Source: Hymenobacter qilianensis
GTDB lineage: Bacteria; Bacteroidota; Bacteroidia; Cytophagales; Hymenobacteraceae
Assembly (NCBI RefSeq): GCF_014489555.1
Contig: NZ_CP060784.1
Span: 1,674,001-1,738,000, forward strand
Reading direction: 5' to 3'
DNA: 64,000 nt
Under the pieces are notes generated by a model. The model did no database searches and was not told the DNA's origin. It saw only the letters and a list, made by a program, of their open reading frames with translations. Positions within the stretch are counted from its first letter, which is position 1. The number at the start of each line of letters is the position of its first letter. The position numbers and the translations under genes were made by a program. Below, one piece after another: positions 1-9,315 of the stretch.

Positions 1-671
1 TCGATGGCCACGCGCACGGGATTTTGGCCGGGCCAGTCGCGCACGTTCAGATTGGGGTTGTCGTGCAGGGCCGTGCGCGTGCCTACCAAGATGGCCTGCT
101 CCTCGGCGCGCCACTGATGCACCGCCACGCGGGCCAGCGCCCCGCTTATTTGAATGGGCTGATAAAACCGTCCGGCCAATAGTCCATCGGCCGTTTCGGC
201 CCATTTCAAGACCACGTAGGGCCGTTTCTTCTCCTGAAAAGTGAAGAAGCGCCGATTGAGCCACCGCCCATCCGCCTCCAGCACGCCTGTCTCCACGTGC
301 ACACCAGCAGCGCGCAACTTGTCGATGCCGCGGCCGGCTACAAGCGGGTTAGGATCGAGGTTGCAGATGACGACATCGCGGACGCCGCTTTCAATCAGTA
401 AGTCGGCGCAAGGCGGTGTTTTGCCGAAGTGAGCACACGGCTCCAGCGTCACGTACACGCGGCTTTTGGGCAGCAGACTTTTATCAGCAACGGCCGCCAG
501 GGCGTTTACCTCAGCGTGCGGACCGCCGTAGCGCTCATGCCAGCCTTCGCCGATGATGCGGCCGTTGTGGGTTACCACGCAGCCAACTACCGGGTTAGGC
601 CGCGCATAGCCCAAGCCCAGCCGAGCTAGGTCGAGGGCGCGGCGCATTATCAATTCATCAAAATCACGCAT
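1..671 (-). CDS. ribD: RibD, bifunctional riboflavin deaminase/reductase (3' part outside window)
   Basis: RibD deaminates the pyrimidine riboflavin precursor and then reduces its ribosyl side chain, in the cytosol. The reverse-strand frame is open from the ATG at 671 to the window edge. The N-terminal zinc deaminase domain shows the signature HAE (within [10 protein letters not shown]) and [11 protein letters not shown], which supply the His and two Cys zinc ligands and the catalytic Glu. The reductase domain begins after about residue 145 with [18 protein letters not shown], the usual start of RibD_C. About 223 residues are present of an expected 350-370, so the reductase C-terminus lies beyond position 1. 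It is divergent from prmC with about 52 bp between starts, which suggests a shared promoter region. No frameshift is seen in this portion. Identification is by recognised family motifs. Confidence 0.95.
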   Translation of the reverse strand, partial: MRDFDELIMRRALDLARLGLGYARPNPVVGCVVTHNGRIIGEGWHERYGGPHAEVNALAAVADKSLLPKSRVYVTLEPCAHFGKTPPCADLLIESGVRDVVICNLDPNPLVAGRGIDKLRAAGVHVETGVLEADGRWLNRRFFTFQEKKRPYVVLKWAETADGLLAGRFYQPIQISGALARVAVHQWRAEEQAILVGTRTALHDNPNLNVRDWPGQNPVRVAI

Positions 672-723
672 ACGGGGTGGGAGGAACGTAGCTTTATGGC
701 CGAAGGTACAAACCCTGCTTCGT

Positions 724-1583
724 ATGACCATCCTGGAGCTAACGCGCCGCCTCACCACCACTTTGGGGGGCATTTATCCTGAGCCTGAAGCCGCTGCCAT
801 TGCGGGGCAGATGGTGGAGCATTATCTGGAATTGACGCCTTTAAAGCGCCGCATGCAAGCCACTGAGCTGGTTTCCACAGAAAAGGCGCAGTTAATAGAC
901 GCTGCCCAAGCTCGGCTCCTGCGCCATGAACCCCTGCAATATGTGCTGGGTACTGCTCACTTTGCGGGCTTGGAGCTGGAAGTAACGCCCGCCACGCTCA
1001 TCCCCCGCCCCGAAACGGAAGAGTTGGTGGCGCTTATCAGCAAAGAGCAGAAAAATGCCCCCAGCTTACCATTCTCGACATCGGCACGGGCTCGGGCTGC
1101 ATTCCTATTGCCCTCAGCCAGGCCCTGCCAGCAGCCCGGGTAATAGGAGTGGATATTTCGGCTGAGGCACTGGCTGTGGCCCGGCGCAACGCGGCCCGCT
1201 ATGCGCCAAACGTAGAGCTTCAGCAAGTCGATATTCTGCGAGCCGCACCGACCGGAATTGCCCCCCACAGCCTGGCGGTACTGGTGAGCAATCCGCCCTA
1301 CGTGCTGGAAAGCGAGCGGGCCCAAATGCGGGCCAACGTGCTGGACTACGAGCCGGCTACCGCGTTGTTTGTGCCGGATAATGACCCGTTGCTTTTCTAT
1401 CGGCGCATCGCTGAGCTGGGCCAGGAATTGTTGCGGCCGGGGGGCAAATTATACTTCGAAATAAATGAGCAATACGCCACAGCCGTACGCAGGCTACTCG
1501 CTGAGCTGGGGTACGCTGGGGGGCAAATTCAGCAGGATATGTTCGGTAAAGACCGGATGGTGACTGGGGTAATGGTCGAGTAG
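724..1583 (+). CDS. prmC: PrmC/HemK, release-factor glutamine methyltransferase (apparent frameshift at 1058-1062)
   Basis: PrmC methylates the GGQ glutamine of peptide-chain release factors using S-adenosylmethionine. The first frame (724-1143) holds the helical N-domain and the linker [21 protein letters not shown] plus [11 protein letters not shown]. The second frame holds the SAM-binding strand end and the catalytic NPPY (SNPPYV). The frames separate at a run of five C at 1058-1062. One extra C gives [20 protein letters not shown], the canonical SAM motif I, and a 286-residue protein of normal PrmC length. The stop codon region is followed by a promoter for the sugar locus. Loss of prmC is strongly harmful in most bacteria, so I read the break as a sequence error rather than a pseudogene. 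Three intact GCCCCCC-type hexamers lie in frame further along the same gene (1261, 1439, 1518). Confidence 0.9.
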
Positions 1584-1630
1584 GGGCCCCCACGCTCACA
1601 GAATCCGAACTTCTCAAACTTAAAAAGTCC

Positions 1631-1638
1631 TACCTTTG
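1631..1638 (+). promoter_or_regulatory. Bacteroidetes-type -7 element TACCTTTG
   Basis: TACCTTTGC fits the TAnnTTTG -7 consensus of the Bacteroidetes primary sigma factor and sits 44 bp before the acyltransferase GTG start, after the prmC stop. The -33 element is not convincing (TTCT near 1611). The same decamer CTACCTTTGC precedes asnS and uvrA in this window, which supports the call. Confidence 0.5.
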
Positions 1639-1681
1639 CGGGCTCAAAATCGGCGGCCTGCCGAGCTAGTTATCTGCTTTC

Positions 1682-2284
1682 GTGACTGATACGGTTGCCT
1701 ATTTTGCACATCCCACCGCTGTACTCGACGACGGCTGCCGTATTGGCGCCGGGTGTCGCATCTGGCACTTCGCCCACCTGATGGCGGGCTGTGAGCTGGG
1801 CGAAAACTGCAGCATCGGGCAAAACGTGATGATAGCGAATGGCGTCCGCTTGGGTAGCAACGTGAAAGTGCAAAACAACGTGAGCCTTTACTCGGGCGTG
1901 GAGTGCGCCGATGATGTTTTTCTGGGCCCATCCGTCGTCTTTACCAATGTGCGCAATCCGCGCAGCGCCGTGCCGCGCCGCCACGAATACCAGCCTACCG
2001 TACTGGAGCGCGGCGTAAGCGTGGGGGCCAATGCTACTATTATATGCGGAGTTCGGTTGGGTGAATACGCCTTTGTAGGCGCCGGTTCCGTAGTAACCCA
2101 CGACGTGTCCCCTTACTCCTTAGTGTACGGTAATCCGGCCCGCCCGCAGGGCTGGATGAGCCGCGCGGGGCACCGTCTTATTTTCGATGCCAGCCAGCGG
2201 GCCACCTGCCCCGAAAGCGGCATGCAGTACGAGTTAACCTTTGATAATCAGGTAATACCTGTTATTGCGATCCAAAATTCATAA
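1682..2284 (+). CDS. Left-handed beta-helix acyltransferase, WbpD/WlbB-like N-acetyltransferase
   Basis: A 200-residue hexapeptide-repeat protein. Imperfect repeats of the [LIV]-G-x4 type run from about residue 10 to 145 (for example VLDDGCRIGAGCRIW, CSIGQNVMIANGVRLGSNV, VSVGANATIICGVRLGEYA). The segment VFTNVRNPRSAVPRR and the closing YGNPARPQGW are typical of WbpD/WlbB/QdtC acetyltransferases, which acetylate the 3-amino group of UDP-2-acetamido-3-amino-uronic acids or dTDP-3-amino sugars using acetyl-CoA. Residues 170-200 form an extra tail. The start is GTG at 1682. The gene lies 26 bp before a UDP-sugar dehydrogenase, which makes a role on a nucleotide-linked amino sugar for O-antigen or capsule likely. 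The exact substrate cannot be read from sequence, and no 3-aminotransferase or oxidoreductase partner is present in the window. Confidence 0.85.
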   Translation: MTDTVAYFAHPTAVLDDGCRIGAGCRIWHFAHLMAGCELGENCSIGQNVMIANGVRLGSNVKVQNNVSLYSGVECADDVFLGPSVVFTNVRNPRSAVPRRHEYQPTVLERGVSVGANATIICGVRLGEYAFVGAGSVVTHDVSPYSLVYGNPARPQGWMSRAGHRLIFDASQRATCPESGMQYELTFDNQVIPVIAIQNS

Positions 2285-2310
2285 GTCAAAATTCAGCATT
2301 TCCTCTTCCT

Positions 2311-3606
2311 GTGTACGAGCAATTACTTCAGAAAAAAGCCAAGCTAGCCGTTATCGGCCTCGGGTACGTGGGCTTGCCTATCGCCCTTGAGTTTGCCCGC
2401 AAGCTCAGCGTTATCGGCTTCGATATAAACGCCGCCCGCGTCGACTTGATGCGCAACGGCATAGACCCCAGCGGCGAGCTGGAGGCCAAAGACTTCGAGG
2501 GCTGCGACATCACATTCACCGACTCCTTGGAGGTATTGCGTGAGGCCAATTTCTACATCGTGGCCGTGCCCACGCCCATCGACGAGCACGCCATGCCCGA
2601 TTTGAAGCCCTTGTTGGGAGCATCAACCAGCGTGGGCAAAGTGCTCAAAAAGGGTGATTACGTAGTGTTTGAAAGCACTGTATACCCCGGTTGCACCGAG
2701 GAAGACTGTATCCCGGTGATGGAGAAGCTGTCGGGCTTATCATTCCCTCAGGATTTCAAGGTGGGTTACTCACCCGAGCGCATCAACCCCGGCGATAAGG
2801 AGCACACGCTGACCAGCATCATAAAAGTAGTGGCCGGCTGCGATGATGAGTCGCTGGATATCATTGCCAAGCTCTATGAGTTGGTGGTGAAAGCCGGTGT
2901 ACACCGCGCCAGCAGCATTAAAGTAGCCGAGGCAGCCAAGATCATCGAGAACACCCAGCGCGACGTCAACATTGCGCTGATGAATGAGTTGTCGCTGATT
3001 TTTGACCGCATGAACATCAACACCTATGAGGTGCTGGAGGCCGCGGGCACCAAGTGGAACTTCCTTAAGTTCTCGCCCGGCCTAGTCGGTGGCCACTGCA
3101 TTGGCGTTGACCCTTACTACCTGACGTATAAGGCGAAGGAGCTAGGCTTTGATGCCAAGGTTATTCTTTCCGGCCGGAGCACCAACGACAATATGGGAGC
3201 CTACATCGCCCGCAAAACGGTGCAGATGATGATTAAGCAAGGCAAGGACGTAGCCAAAAGCCGGGTGCTGGTAATGGGCGCTACCTTTAAGGAGAACGTG
3301 GAGGACATTCGCAACTCCAAGGTGGCCGACGTGATTCAGGAGCTGAAAAACTTCTCTGTCAATGTGGATATCGTAGACCCGCACGCTGACTCTGACGAGC
3401 TGCACCATGAGTATGGCTTCCGCCTCACGTCCGCCGAAGAGACTAGAACTGACTATGACGCCGTTATTGTAGCCGTGGGCCATAAGCCCTACCTCGACAA
3501 AAACGAAGCGTATTTCCAGTCTATCACGGCTGATAATGCCGTTTTGGTTGATATTAAAGGTCTGTACCGCAGCAAGATGCAGGATCTGCACTATTGGAGC
3601 TTGTGA
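2311..3606 (+). CDS. UDP-N-acetyl-hexosamine 6-dehydrogenase family (WbpA/TviB-like nucleotide-sugar dehydrogenase)
   Basis: A 431-residue NAD-dependent UDP-sugar dehydrogenase that oxidises C6 of a UDP-N-acetylhexosamine to the uronic acid. The N-terminal Rossmann motif is AVIGLGYVGLPIALEFARK. The central segment has the catalytic-lysine region (SSIKVAEAAKIIENTQRDVNIALMNE, seen as two parts) and the active cysteine in LVGGHCIGVDPYYL. The C-terminal UDP-binding domain carries VLVMGATFKENVEDIRNSKV. Length and motif order match the TviB/WbpA/WecC group rather than UDP-glucose dehydrogenase. The start is GTG at 2311, 26 bp after the acyltransferase, so the two are probably co-transcribed. The downstream epimerase at 5985 resembles WbpP/TviC, the usual partner for making UDP-GalNAcA-type precursors. 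The frame is intact. Confidence 0.9.
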   Translation: MYEQLLQKKAKLAVIGLGYVGLPIALEFARKLSVIGFDINAARVDLMRNGIDPSGELEAKDFEGCDITFTDSLEVLREANFYIVAVPTPIDEHAMPDLKPLLGASTSVGKVLKKGDYVVFESTVYPGCTEEDCIPVMEKLSGLSFPQDFKVGYSPERINPGDKEHTLTSIIKVVAGCDDESLDIIAKLYELVVKAGVHRASSIKVAEAAKIIENTQRDVNIALMNELSLIFDRMNINTYEVLEAAGTKWNFLKFSPGLVGGHCIGVDPYYLTYKAKELGFDAKVILSGRSTNDNMGAYIARKTVQMMIKQGKDVAKSRVLVMGATFKENVEDIRNSKVADVIQELKNFSVNVDIVDPHADSDELHHEYGFRLTSAEETRTDYDAVIVAVGHKPYLDKNEAYFQSITADNAVLVDIKGLYRSKMQDLHYWSL

Positions 3607-3613
3607 TATAAAT

Positions 3614-3711
3614 AGTTAAATGGCTGGAGGGTAAATGGTTGAATGTTCAATAATCAACCATTTAGCCATTCAACAATCAGCAATTTAACCCCCAGCCATT
3701 TAACCACTCAG
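3614..3711. repeat. Intergenic imperfect palindrome built from TAAATGGTTGAA / TAAATGGCTGG words
   Basis: The spacer between the sugar dehydrogenase and galE is an AT-rich imperfect inverted repeat. The left arm has GTTAAATGGCTGGAGGG and TAAATGGTTGAATG; the right arm has the complements AACCATTTAGCCATTCAAC and CCCCCAGCCATTTAAC. A related spacer occurs at 4740-4822. It could fold into a long hairpin in the mRNA. No coding potential is seen. Confidence 0.7.
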
Positions 3712-3713
3712 AA

Positions 3714-4745
3714 ATGGAAAGGACGAAAATATTAGTAACCGGCGGCGCAGGATACATTGGCTCGCACGCGGTAGTAGAGCTATACGAGGCTGGTTATCAG
3801 CCTGTAATTGTTGATAACTTCAGCAACTCTTCCGAGTCTGTGATGCACGGCCTGAAAGAGATTTTGGGAACCAGCATCACGTGCTACGCCATTGACTGCG
3901 CTGACGAAATAGCACTGCGCGAGGTGTTTGCACACGAGAAAGACGTGCGTGGCGCCATTCACTTTGCCGCCTACAAAGCTGTGGGCGAATCGGTGCAGAA
4001 GCCACTGGCGTACTACCATAACAATATCGGCTCCTTGCTCACACTGCTGAAAGTGATGCAGGAGTTTGAGGTGCCGAACGTGGTTTTTTCTTCTTCCTGC
4101 ACGGTATACGGCATCCCTGACCAGCTGCCCGTGACGGAGGAAACGCCCACTAAGCCAGCTACTTCGCCCTACGGCAACACGAAGAAGATTTGCGAAGACA
4201 TACTGCGTGACGTAGTGGCCGCGCCTAATAGCAGCGTGCGCACCATTCTGCTGCGCTACTTCAATCCTATCGGCGCCCATCCTTCGGCTCTGATTGGGGA
4301 ATTGCCGCTGGGCGTACCCAATAATCTGGTTCCTTTTGTAACCCAGACAGCGGCTGGCATTCGGGAGAAGCTTACCATTTTCGGCAATACATACGACACC
4401 CCCGACGGCACCAACGTCCGCGACTACATCCATGTGGTAGACTTGGCAAAAGCTCATGTGGTAGCCGTGGAGCGCTTGTTGAAAGGGGAGAGCGAGGCCG
4501 TTGAGACCTTTAACGTAGGCACCGGCCGTGGCAACAGTGTGCTGGAAGTGGTGCAGACCTTTGAGAAGGCAACCGGCCAGAAGCTCAATTATGTTATCGG
4601 GCCTCCTCGCCTCGGCGACGTGCCCGCCATCTACGCTGACGTTACCAAGGCCAATCAGGTATTAGGGTTTGAAACCACTACTACTCTGGAAGAAAGCTTG
4701 GCTAGCTCCTGGAAGTGGCAGCAGAAGCTAATGTCAAATGGCTAA
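3714..4745 (+). CDS. galE: UDP-glucose 4-epimerase GalE
   Basis: A 343-residue extended SDR enzyme interconverting UDP-glucose and UDP-galactose with tightly bound NAD. The nucleotide-binding motif is ILVTGGAGYIGSHAVVEL. The catalytic pair is Ser/Thr in VVFSSSCTVYG and the YxxxK in SPYGNTKKICE. Substrate-binding sequences LRYFNPIGAHPSALIGE and DGTNVRDYIHVVDLAKAH are classic GalE. Length is normal and the frame is intact. It provides UDP-Gal or UDP-GalNAc-type donors for surface polysaccharide and for the Leloir pathway. It is flanked on both sides by related palindromic spacers rather than by tight coupling, so translation is probably independent of the neighbours although transcription may be shared. 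Confidence 0.95.
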   Translation: MERTKILVTGGAGYIGSHAVVELYEAGYQPVIVDNFSNSSESVMHGLKEILGTSITCYAIDCADEIALREVFAHEKDVRGAIHFAAYKAVGESVQKPLAYYHNNIGSLLTLLKVMQEFEVPNVVFSSSCTVYGIPDQLPVTEETPTKPATSPYGNTKKICEDILRDVVAAPNSSVRTILLRYFNPIGAHPSALIGELPLGVPNNLVPFVTQTAAGIREKLTIFGNTYDTPDGTNVRDYIHVVDLAKAHVVAVERLLKGESEAVETFNVGTGRGNSVLEVVQTFEKATGQKLNYVIGPPRLGDVPAIYADVTKANQVLGFETTTTLEESLASSWKWQQKLMSNG

Positions 4746-4822
4746 ATGGTTGAAGGTTAAATGGCTGGCCGTTCTGGCAAGTCATTAAGCGTTTAGCCAT
4801 TTAGCAATTCAACCATTTATCA
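4740..4822. repeat. Second intergenic palindrome of the TAAATGGTTGAA family
   Basis: The left arm (CTAAATGGTTGAAGG then TTAAATGGCTGG) is mirrored by the right arm (TTTAGCCATTTAGCAATTC then AACCATTTATCAG). The words are those of the spacer at 3614-3711, so the two spacers share an origin. It overlaps the galE stop and ends just before the rfbB ATG, so rfbB translation could be affected by the fold. Confidence 0.65.
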
Positions 4823-4823
4823 G

Positions 4824-5879
4824 ATGAAGATAATTATCACCGGCGGGGCTGGGTTTATTGGGTCACATGTAGTGCGCCTGTTTGTAACCAAGTACCCGGA
4901 GTATCAGATTCTTAATCTGGATGCCCTGACGTATGCAGGCAACCTGGAGAATCTGCGCGACATCGAGCATGCACCTAATTACCGCTTCATAAAAGGCGAT
5001 ATTGCCGATCAGGCGTTCATTGATGAGCTGTTTGCGCGCGAAGAGCCCGATGCAGTAATCCATCTGGCTGCCGAGTCGCACGTAGACCGCTCCATTACTG
5101 ATCCATTGGCATTTGTGAAAACTAATGTGCTGGGTACAGTGCACTTGTTGAACGCGGCCAAAAACCTGTGGAAGCCACTGGGGTATGAGGGCAAAACGTT
5201 CTACCACGTAAGCACCGACGAAGTCTACGGCTCTCTGGAAATGGGTCCTGAGATGTTCACGGAAGACACGGCGTATGATCCTCGCTCTCCCTATTCCGCC
5301 TCCAAGGCCAGCTCCGACCACTTCGTGCGCGCTTGGTACCACACGTATGGGCTGCCGGTGAAGTTGAGCAACTGCTCCAATAATTACGGTCCCAATCATT
5401 TCCCGGAAAAGCTGATTCCGCTGGCCATTCACCGCATCCGCACCCAGCAGCCGGTGCCGGTGTATGGGAAGGGAGAAAATGTGCGCGACTGGCTATTCGT
5501 GAAAGATCACGCGACGGCCATTGATGCCGTGTTTCATAAAGGCAAAGTAGGCGACACCTATAATATTGGGGGCGTAAACGAGTGGCAGAACCTAGAGCTG
5601 ATTCACCTGCTGTGTGATGTGGTGGATGAGAAAACTGGCCAAGCTCCCGGCACTTCGCGCAAGCTTATCACCTTCGTGAAAGACCGCGCCGGGCACGACT
5701 TGCGCTATGCCATCGATTCCAGCAAAATCATGAACGAGTTGGGCTGGAAGCCATCCGTTACGTTTGAGCAAGGCTTGGCCCAAACGGTCGACTGGTACCT
5801 GGCCAATACTGAGTGGCTGGAGCGCGTGACTACGGGCGCCTACCAGGACTATTACCTTCAGCAATACGCTCAGCGCTAG
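4824..5879 (+). CDS. rfbB: dTDP-glucose 4,6-dehydratase RfbB/RmlB
   Basis: A 351-residue extended SDR enzyme that converts dTDP-glucose to dTDP-4-keto-6-deoxyglucose, the branch point for dTDP-rhamnose and other deoxysugars. It shows the Rossmann motif [37 protein letters not shown] with the catalytic Thr-Asp-Glu, the YxxxK in SPYSASKASSDH, and NCSNNYGPNHFPEKLIPL, all diagnostic for RmlB. The frame is intact. The matching thymidylyltransferase (rfbA) is at 7057, but rfbC (epimerase) and rfbD (reductase) are not in the window, so the final dTDP sugar is unknown. They may lie elsewhere, or the 4-keto sugar may feed an amino-sugar route. Confidence 0.95.
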   Translation: MKIIITGGAGFIGSHVVRLFVTKYPEYQILNLDALTYAGNLENLRDIEHAPNYRFIKGDIADQAFIDELFAREEPDAVIHLAAESHVDRSITDPLAFVKTNVLGTVHLLNAAKNLWKPLGYEGKTFYHVSTDEVYGSLEMGPEMFTEDTAYDPRSPYSASKASSDHFVRAWYHTYGLPVKLSNCSNNYGPNHFPEKLIPLAIHRIRTQQPVPVYGKGENVRDWLFVKDHATAIDAVFHKGKVGDTYNIGGVNEWQNLELIHLLCDVVDEKTGQAPGTSRKLITFVKDRAGHDLRYAIDSSKIMNELGWKPSVTFEQGLAQTVDWYLANTEWLERVTTGAYQDYYLQQYAQR

Positions 5880-5887
5880 CGCGCAAC

Positions 5888-5980
5888 TGATAATTAAGAA
5901 TTAGGAATGAGTAATTGGGTATAAGTTATCTGATTATTTAAAGCACGATTCTTAATTACTAATTACTAATTCTTAACTGA
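5888..5980. repeat. AT-rich intergenic palindrome of the AATTAAGAATTAG type
   Basis: The left arm ATAATTAAGAATTAGGAATG with GAGTAATTGG pairs imperfectly with the right arm ATTACTAATTCTTAACTG and ATTCTTAATTACTA. It has a similar layout to the spacers at 3614 and 4740 but a different word set. It lies between rfbB and the epimerase at 5985. No gene is seen. Confidence 0.6.
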
Positions 5981-5984
5981 AAGA

Positions 5985-6990
5985 ATGTACGATATCCCTT
6001 TTCACGACCAGCCACTCGATAACCTGACCTTTCTGGTGACGGGTGGAGCCGGCTTTATTGGCTCTAATCTGGTTGAATACCTGCTTAAGTACGGCGCCGG
6101 GCGCGTGCGCGTGCTGGACAATTACTCGAACGGCTTCCGCAAAAACATGCGCCTGTTTGAAGGGCATCCGGCTCTGGAAGTTATTGAAGGCGACATTCGG
6201 GATCCGCAAGTATGCCGCGATGCTTGCCGGGGGGCAAATGTGGTGCTGCACCAGGCCGCACTAGGCTCCGTACCGCGTTCTATCAATGACCCCATCACGA
6301 GTAACGATGTGAACGTGGGGGCTTTGTGAATATGCTGGTGGCCGCGAAAGAAGCTAACGTACAGCGCTTTGTGTACGCTGCTTCTTCTTCCACCTACGGC
6401 GACTCGCCCCACTTGCCTAAGATAGAAGACCGCATCGGCAAGCCCTTGTCGCCGTACGCCGTGACCAAGTATGCCAATGAGCTGTACGCCGACGTATTCG
6501 GTAAAACCTATGGCATGCCTATTATCGGGCTGCGCTACTTCAATATTTTTGGCCCCCGCCAAGACCCGAATGGCGCTTACGCGGCCGTAATTCCGTTGTT
6601 TATCGACGCGGTGTTGCAGGGAAAAGCCCCCGCATGAATGGCGACGGTGGACAGACGCGCGATTTTACCTTTGTAGAAAACTGCGTGCAAGCCAACATCA
6701 AAGCGGCGCTGACCACAAATCCGGCGGCGCTGAATGAGGTGTATAACATTGCCGTAGCCGACCGCACGTCGCTGAACGACCTGTTTACTATTCTCAAAGA
6801 AGAAGCCGGCTCGGATATTACGCCCGAATACGGCCCCGACCGTCCCGGCGACATCCGCGACTCGCTAGCTGATATTTCCAAAGCCAGAAACCTGCTCGGC
6901 TACGATCCGCAGATTCGCATTCGGGAAGGCTTGCAGCAAACGCTGGCGTGGTTTAAAGCAAACCAGAAGTTCATTCACGAGAGCAACTAA
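5985..6990 (+). CDS. UDP-N-acetylglucosamine 4-epimerase family (WbpP/TviC-like), two apparent frameshifts
   Basis: An extended SDR epimerase acting on UDP-N-acetylhexosamines or their uronic acids. It has [20 protein letters not shown], the catalytic region [16 protein letters not shown], YxxxK in [14 protein letters not shown], and [20 protein letters not shown], which is diagnostic for the WbpP/TviC/Gne group. Two breaks occur: five G at 6317-6321 (one more G gives [18 protein letters not shown]) and five C at 6627-6631 (one more C gives [20 protein letters not shown]). With both restored the protein is 335 residues, the normal family length. An intact G6 at 6229-6234 lies in frame. It is likely paired with the UDP-sugar dehydrogenase at 2311 and upstream of rfbA. 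I treat it as one functional gene split by homopolymer errors. Confidence 0.88.
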
Positions 6991-7056
6991 CCCTTTGGCG
7001 GCCACGAAGCCCGCTCGCGCCCCATTCTTTTATACTTGGTTCGTCGTCCCTGACAC

Positions 7057-7935
7057 ATGAAAGGTATTATTCTCGCCGGTGGATCCGGCACTCGCCTGCA
7101 TCCCCTCACGCTGGCCGTTAGCAAGCAGCTTATGCCGGTGTACGATAAGCCGATGATTTATTATCCGCTGTCTATCTTGATGATGGCCGGAATTCGGGAT
7201 ATCCTGCTGATCACCACGCCTCATGATCAGGCGCAGTTTCAGCGGCTGCTCGGTGATGGAAAGAGCTTGGGCTGCAATTTTCAGTATGCCATTCAGGAAG
7301 TGCCTAACGGCTTGGCGCAGGCCTTTGTCATTGGTGCCGACTTTATCGGTGATGATAAAGTAGCCTTGGTATTGGGGGATAACATCTTCTACGGTGAAGG
7401 ACTGGAGCAGCTGCTTCAAAGCAACAGCAACCCCGACGGCGGCGTGGTATATGCCTACCACGTCAATGACCCGGAGCGCTACGGCGTAGTTGAGTTTGAT
7501 GCCGACAAAAAAGCACTCAGCATTGAGGAAAAGCCCAAAACACCGAAGAGCAACTACGCGGTGCCGGGCCTGTATTTTTATGATAACGAAGTAATTGAGA
7601 TTGCGCGCAATCTCAAGCCCAGCTTTCGGGGCGAGTACGAAATCACGGATGTGAATCAGGAGTATCTGCGTCGTGGCAAGCTGAAAGTGGGTATTCTGGG
7701 CCGCGGCACGGCCTGGCTGGATACGGGCACCTTTGAGAGCCTGATGCAGGCCTCAGAGTTTGTGCGGGTCATTGAGCATCGTCAGGGTCTGAAGATAGGC
7801 TCCATTGAGGAAGTTGCTTACCGTCAGGGTTTTATCACGGCGGATCAGCTACGCAAAATAGCAGAGCCCCTGCGCAAAAGCGGTTATGGCGATTATCTGA
7901 TGAATCTGCCCGAAACGCAAATGCTGGAAGCCTAA
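7057..7935 (+). CDS. rfbA: Glucose-1-phosphate thymidylyltransferase RfbA/RmlA
   Basis: A 292-residue nucleotidyltransferase making dTDP-glucose from dTTP and glucose-1-phosphate, the first step of dTDP-deoxysugar synthesis. The N-terminal signature is [20 protein letters not shown], followed by [18 protein letters not shown]. Further motifs are [13 protein letters not shown], the sugar-binding YGVVEFD and [22 protein letters not shown], and the [11 protein letters not shown] loop. Length is typical and the frame is intact. It acts immediately before RfbB (4824). The locus ends here with a strong bidirectional terminator before convergent chrA. Confidence 0.96.
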   Translation: MKGIILAGGSGTRLHPLTLAVSKQLMPVYDKPMIYYPLSILMMAGIRDILLITTPHDQAQFQRLLGDGKSLGCNFQYAIQEVPNGLAQAFVIGADFIGDDKVALVLGDNIFYGEGLEQLLQSNSNPDGGVVYAYHVNDPERYGVVEFDADKKALSIEEKPKTPKSNYAVPGLYFYDNEVIEIARNLKPSFRGEYEITDVNQEYLRRGKLKVGILGRGTAWLDTGTFESLMQASEFVRVIEHRQGLKIGSIEEVAYRQGFITADQLRKIAEPLRKSGYGDYLMNLPETQMLEA

Positions 7936-7952
7936 ACACAGATATACTATGT

Positions 7953-7987
7953 AAAAAAGCCCCCCAGGTCAATCTGGGGGCTTTTTT
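7953..7987. terminator. Bidirectional intrinsic terminator between rfbA and chrA
   Basis: A run of A, then GCCCCCCAG, a short loop, CTGGGGGC and a T run. It serves convergent rfbA and chrA. The arms differ by one base (six C against five G), the same asymmetry as the coding breaks. Confidence 0.9.
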
Positions 7988-8007
7988 GTGTTTATACCAA
8001 ACCAGTA

Positions 8008-9239
8008 TCAGAACAAGATACCAGCTACCAGTCCGGCCCCGATGATAACGTAGGACGGAATCTTATTCCATAGGAGCAACAAGAACGTAGAAGCTACCAG
8101 TATCAGGTTGACGGGCGTATCGGGCAGCGGATGGTAGAGCAGAAAGGTGGCGGCCCACACCAGACCCGCACTTACGGCATTGATGCCTTCCAACGACGCT
8201 TTTACCACGCGGTACTGCTTCAGCTGGTCCCAGAAGCGAATCAGAAAGAAGATCAGAAAGGTGCCCGGCAGAAAAATACCCGCCGAGGCAACCAACGCAC
8301 CCAGCAGCTGCCCGCTCACACCTGCATCTTCCCGGCGCATGGCAAGCGTACCGATATAGGAAGCAAAGGAAAAGTTGGGCCCCGGCATGGCCTGCACCAG
8401 TCCCAGCCCCGACAGGAACTCCGGGGCCGTGAGGTAGCGCTTAAACTCCACAAACTCAGCAAACAGAAGCGGCGCCAGCACTTGCCCGCCCCCAAATACG
8501 AGGCTGCCGTTGCGGTAAAAGTTCTCGAAAAGCCGCACGGGTAGCCAGCGCGTGTAATGGCCAAGCACGGCCGCCGCAATAAGTACGCCTAGCCAAAGAG
8601 CGAAGTTGGCCCACTCAACGCGCAACGGTTGCTTTTGCTCTATCTGAGGCAGTTTGCTGTAGCGAAAGGCCGTAATTAGCCCCCAGCCAGCAGTAGCAAG
8701 GGCAGTACGGCCGGCAGCTGGAAGGAATAAGCAAGCATAGCTCCCGATACCATCAGGGCGACGGAGGTCTTGGTGTGAATTACCTTTTCGGCAATTTTGT
8801 AAGCTGAATAAGCAACGAACCCAATGGCAATCGGCTGCACGAACTGCACCAGTCGAGCTACCAGGCTAGGGTCTAAATAGCTAATACTGAGTGCAAAGAC
8901 GGTCATGAACGTTACGGCGGGCGTCATCCAGACCAGCAGCGTGAGATACGCCAGATTGGGGCCGCCCAGCCGGAAGCCGATTGCAGTGATCGTTTGGGTA
9001 GAGGAGGGGCCGGGCACAATTTGGCACAAAGCCGTCAGCTCCACCAACTCTGCCGACGTGAGGTAGCGTCGCTTATCAACTAGCAAGCGGAACATCATGG
9101 CTAGGTGCGCCTGCGGACCGCCAAAGCTGGTGAGAGCCAGCACGGCCACATCCTTCAGGAAAATGATACCGCGTACGCGCTTGGTGCGGTTGCCACTACG
9201 GCGGGGTGGGGGAACCAAGCTAACCTCTTCCGTTTCCAC
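8008..9239 (-). CDS. chrA: ChrA-type chromate transporter, two CHR domains (apparent frameshift at 8680-8684)
   Basis: A polytopic inner-membrane protein of the CHR family, known for chromate efflux. Two open frames encode the two halves. The N-half (GTG start 9239) has the first CHR signature LTSFGGPQAHLAMMF and VPGPSSTQ. The C-half has the second, GSLVFGGGQVLAPLL, with AMPGPNFSFASYIG. The frames part at five C at 8680-8684 on the given strand. One extra base joins them as LLLLAGGLITAFRYSKLPQ and gives a 410-residue long-chain ChrA. Paired short CHR proteins also exist in nature, but the exact in-frame join at a GGGGGGC site argues for a single fused gene. The substrate could be another oxyanion; chromate is inferred from the family only. 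Confidence 0.88.
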
Positions 9240-9315
9240 TTTTTTAGAGCTTGGTACTTTTAACAGCCAGATACTAAGGCCTTCATAGTGCGAAGAAAAG
9301 ATACGGTATTATCAG

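Noticed and set aside
1058..1062. Programmed ribosomal frameshifting or transcriptional slippage as the cause of the broken genes
   Set aside because: Too many unrelated housekeeping genes are affected, some breaks are in C3/C4 runs that do not favour slippage, and terminator stems show the same one-base defects.
3614..5980. CRISPR array or IS remnant in the palindromic sugar-locus spacers
   Set aside because: There are no regularly spaced identical repeats, no transposase and no target duplications.
8008..9239. Two separate short CHR proteins instead of one ChrA
   Set aside because: Paired short forms exist, but here one added base at a GGGGGGC site joins the halves exactly in frame with a sensible linker.
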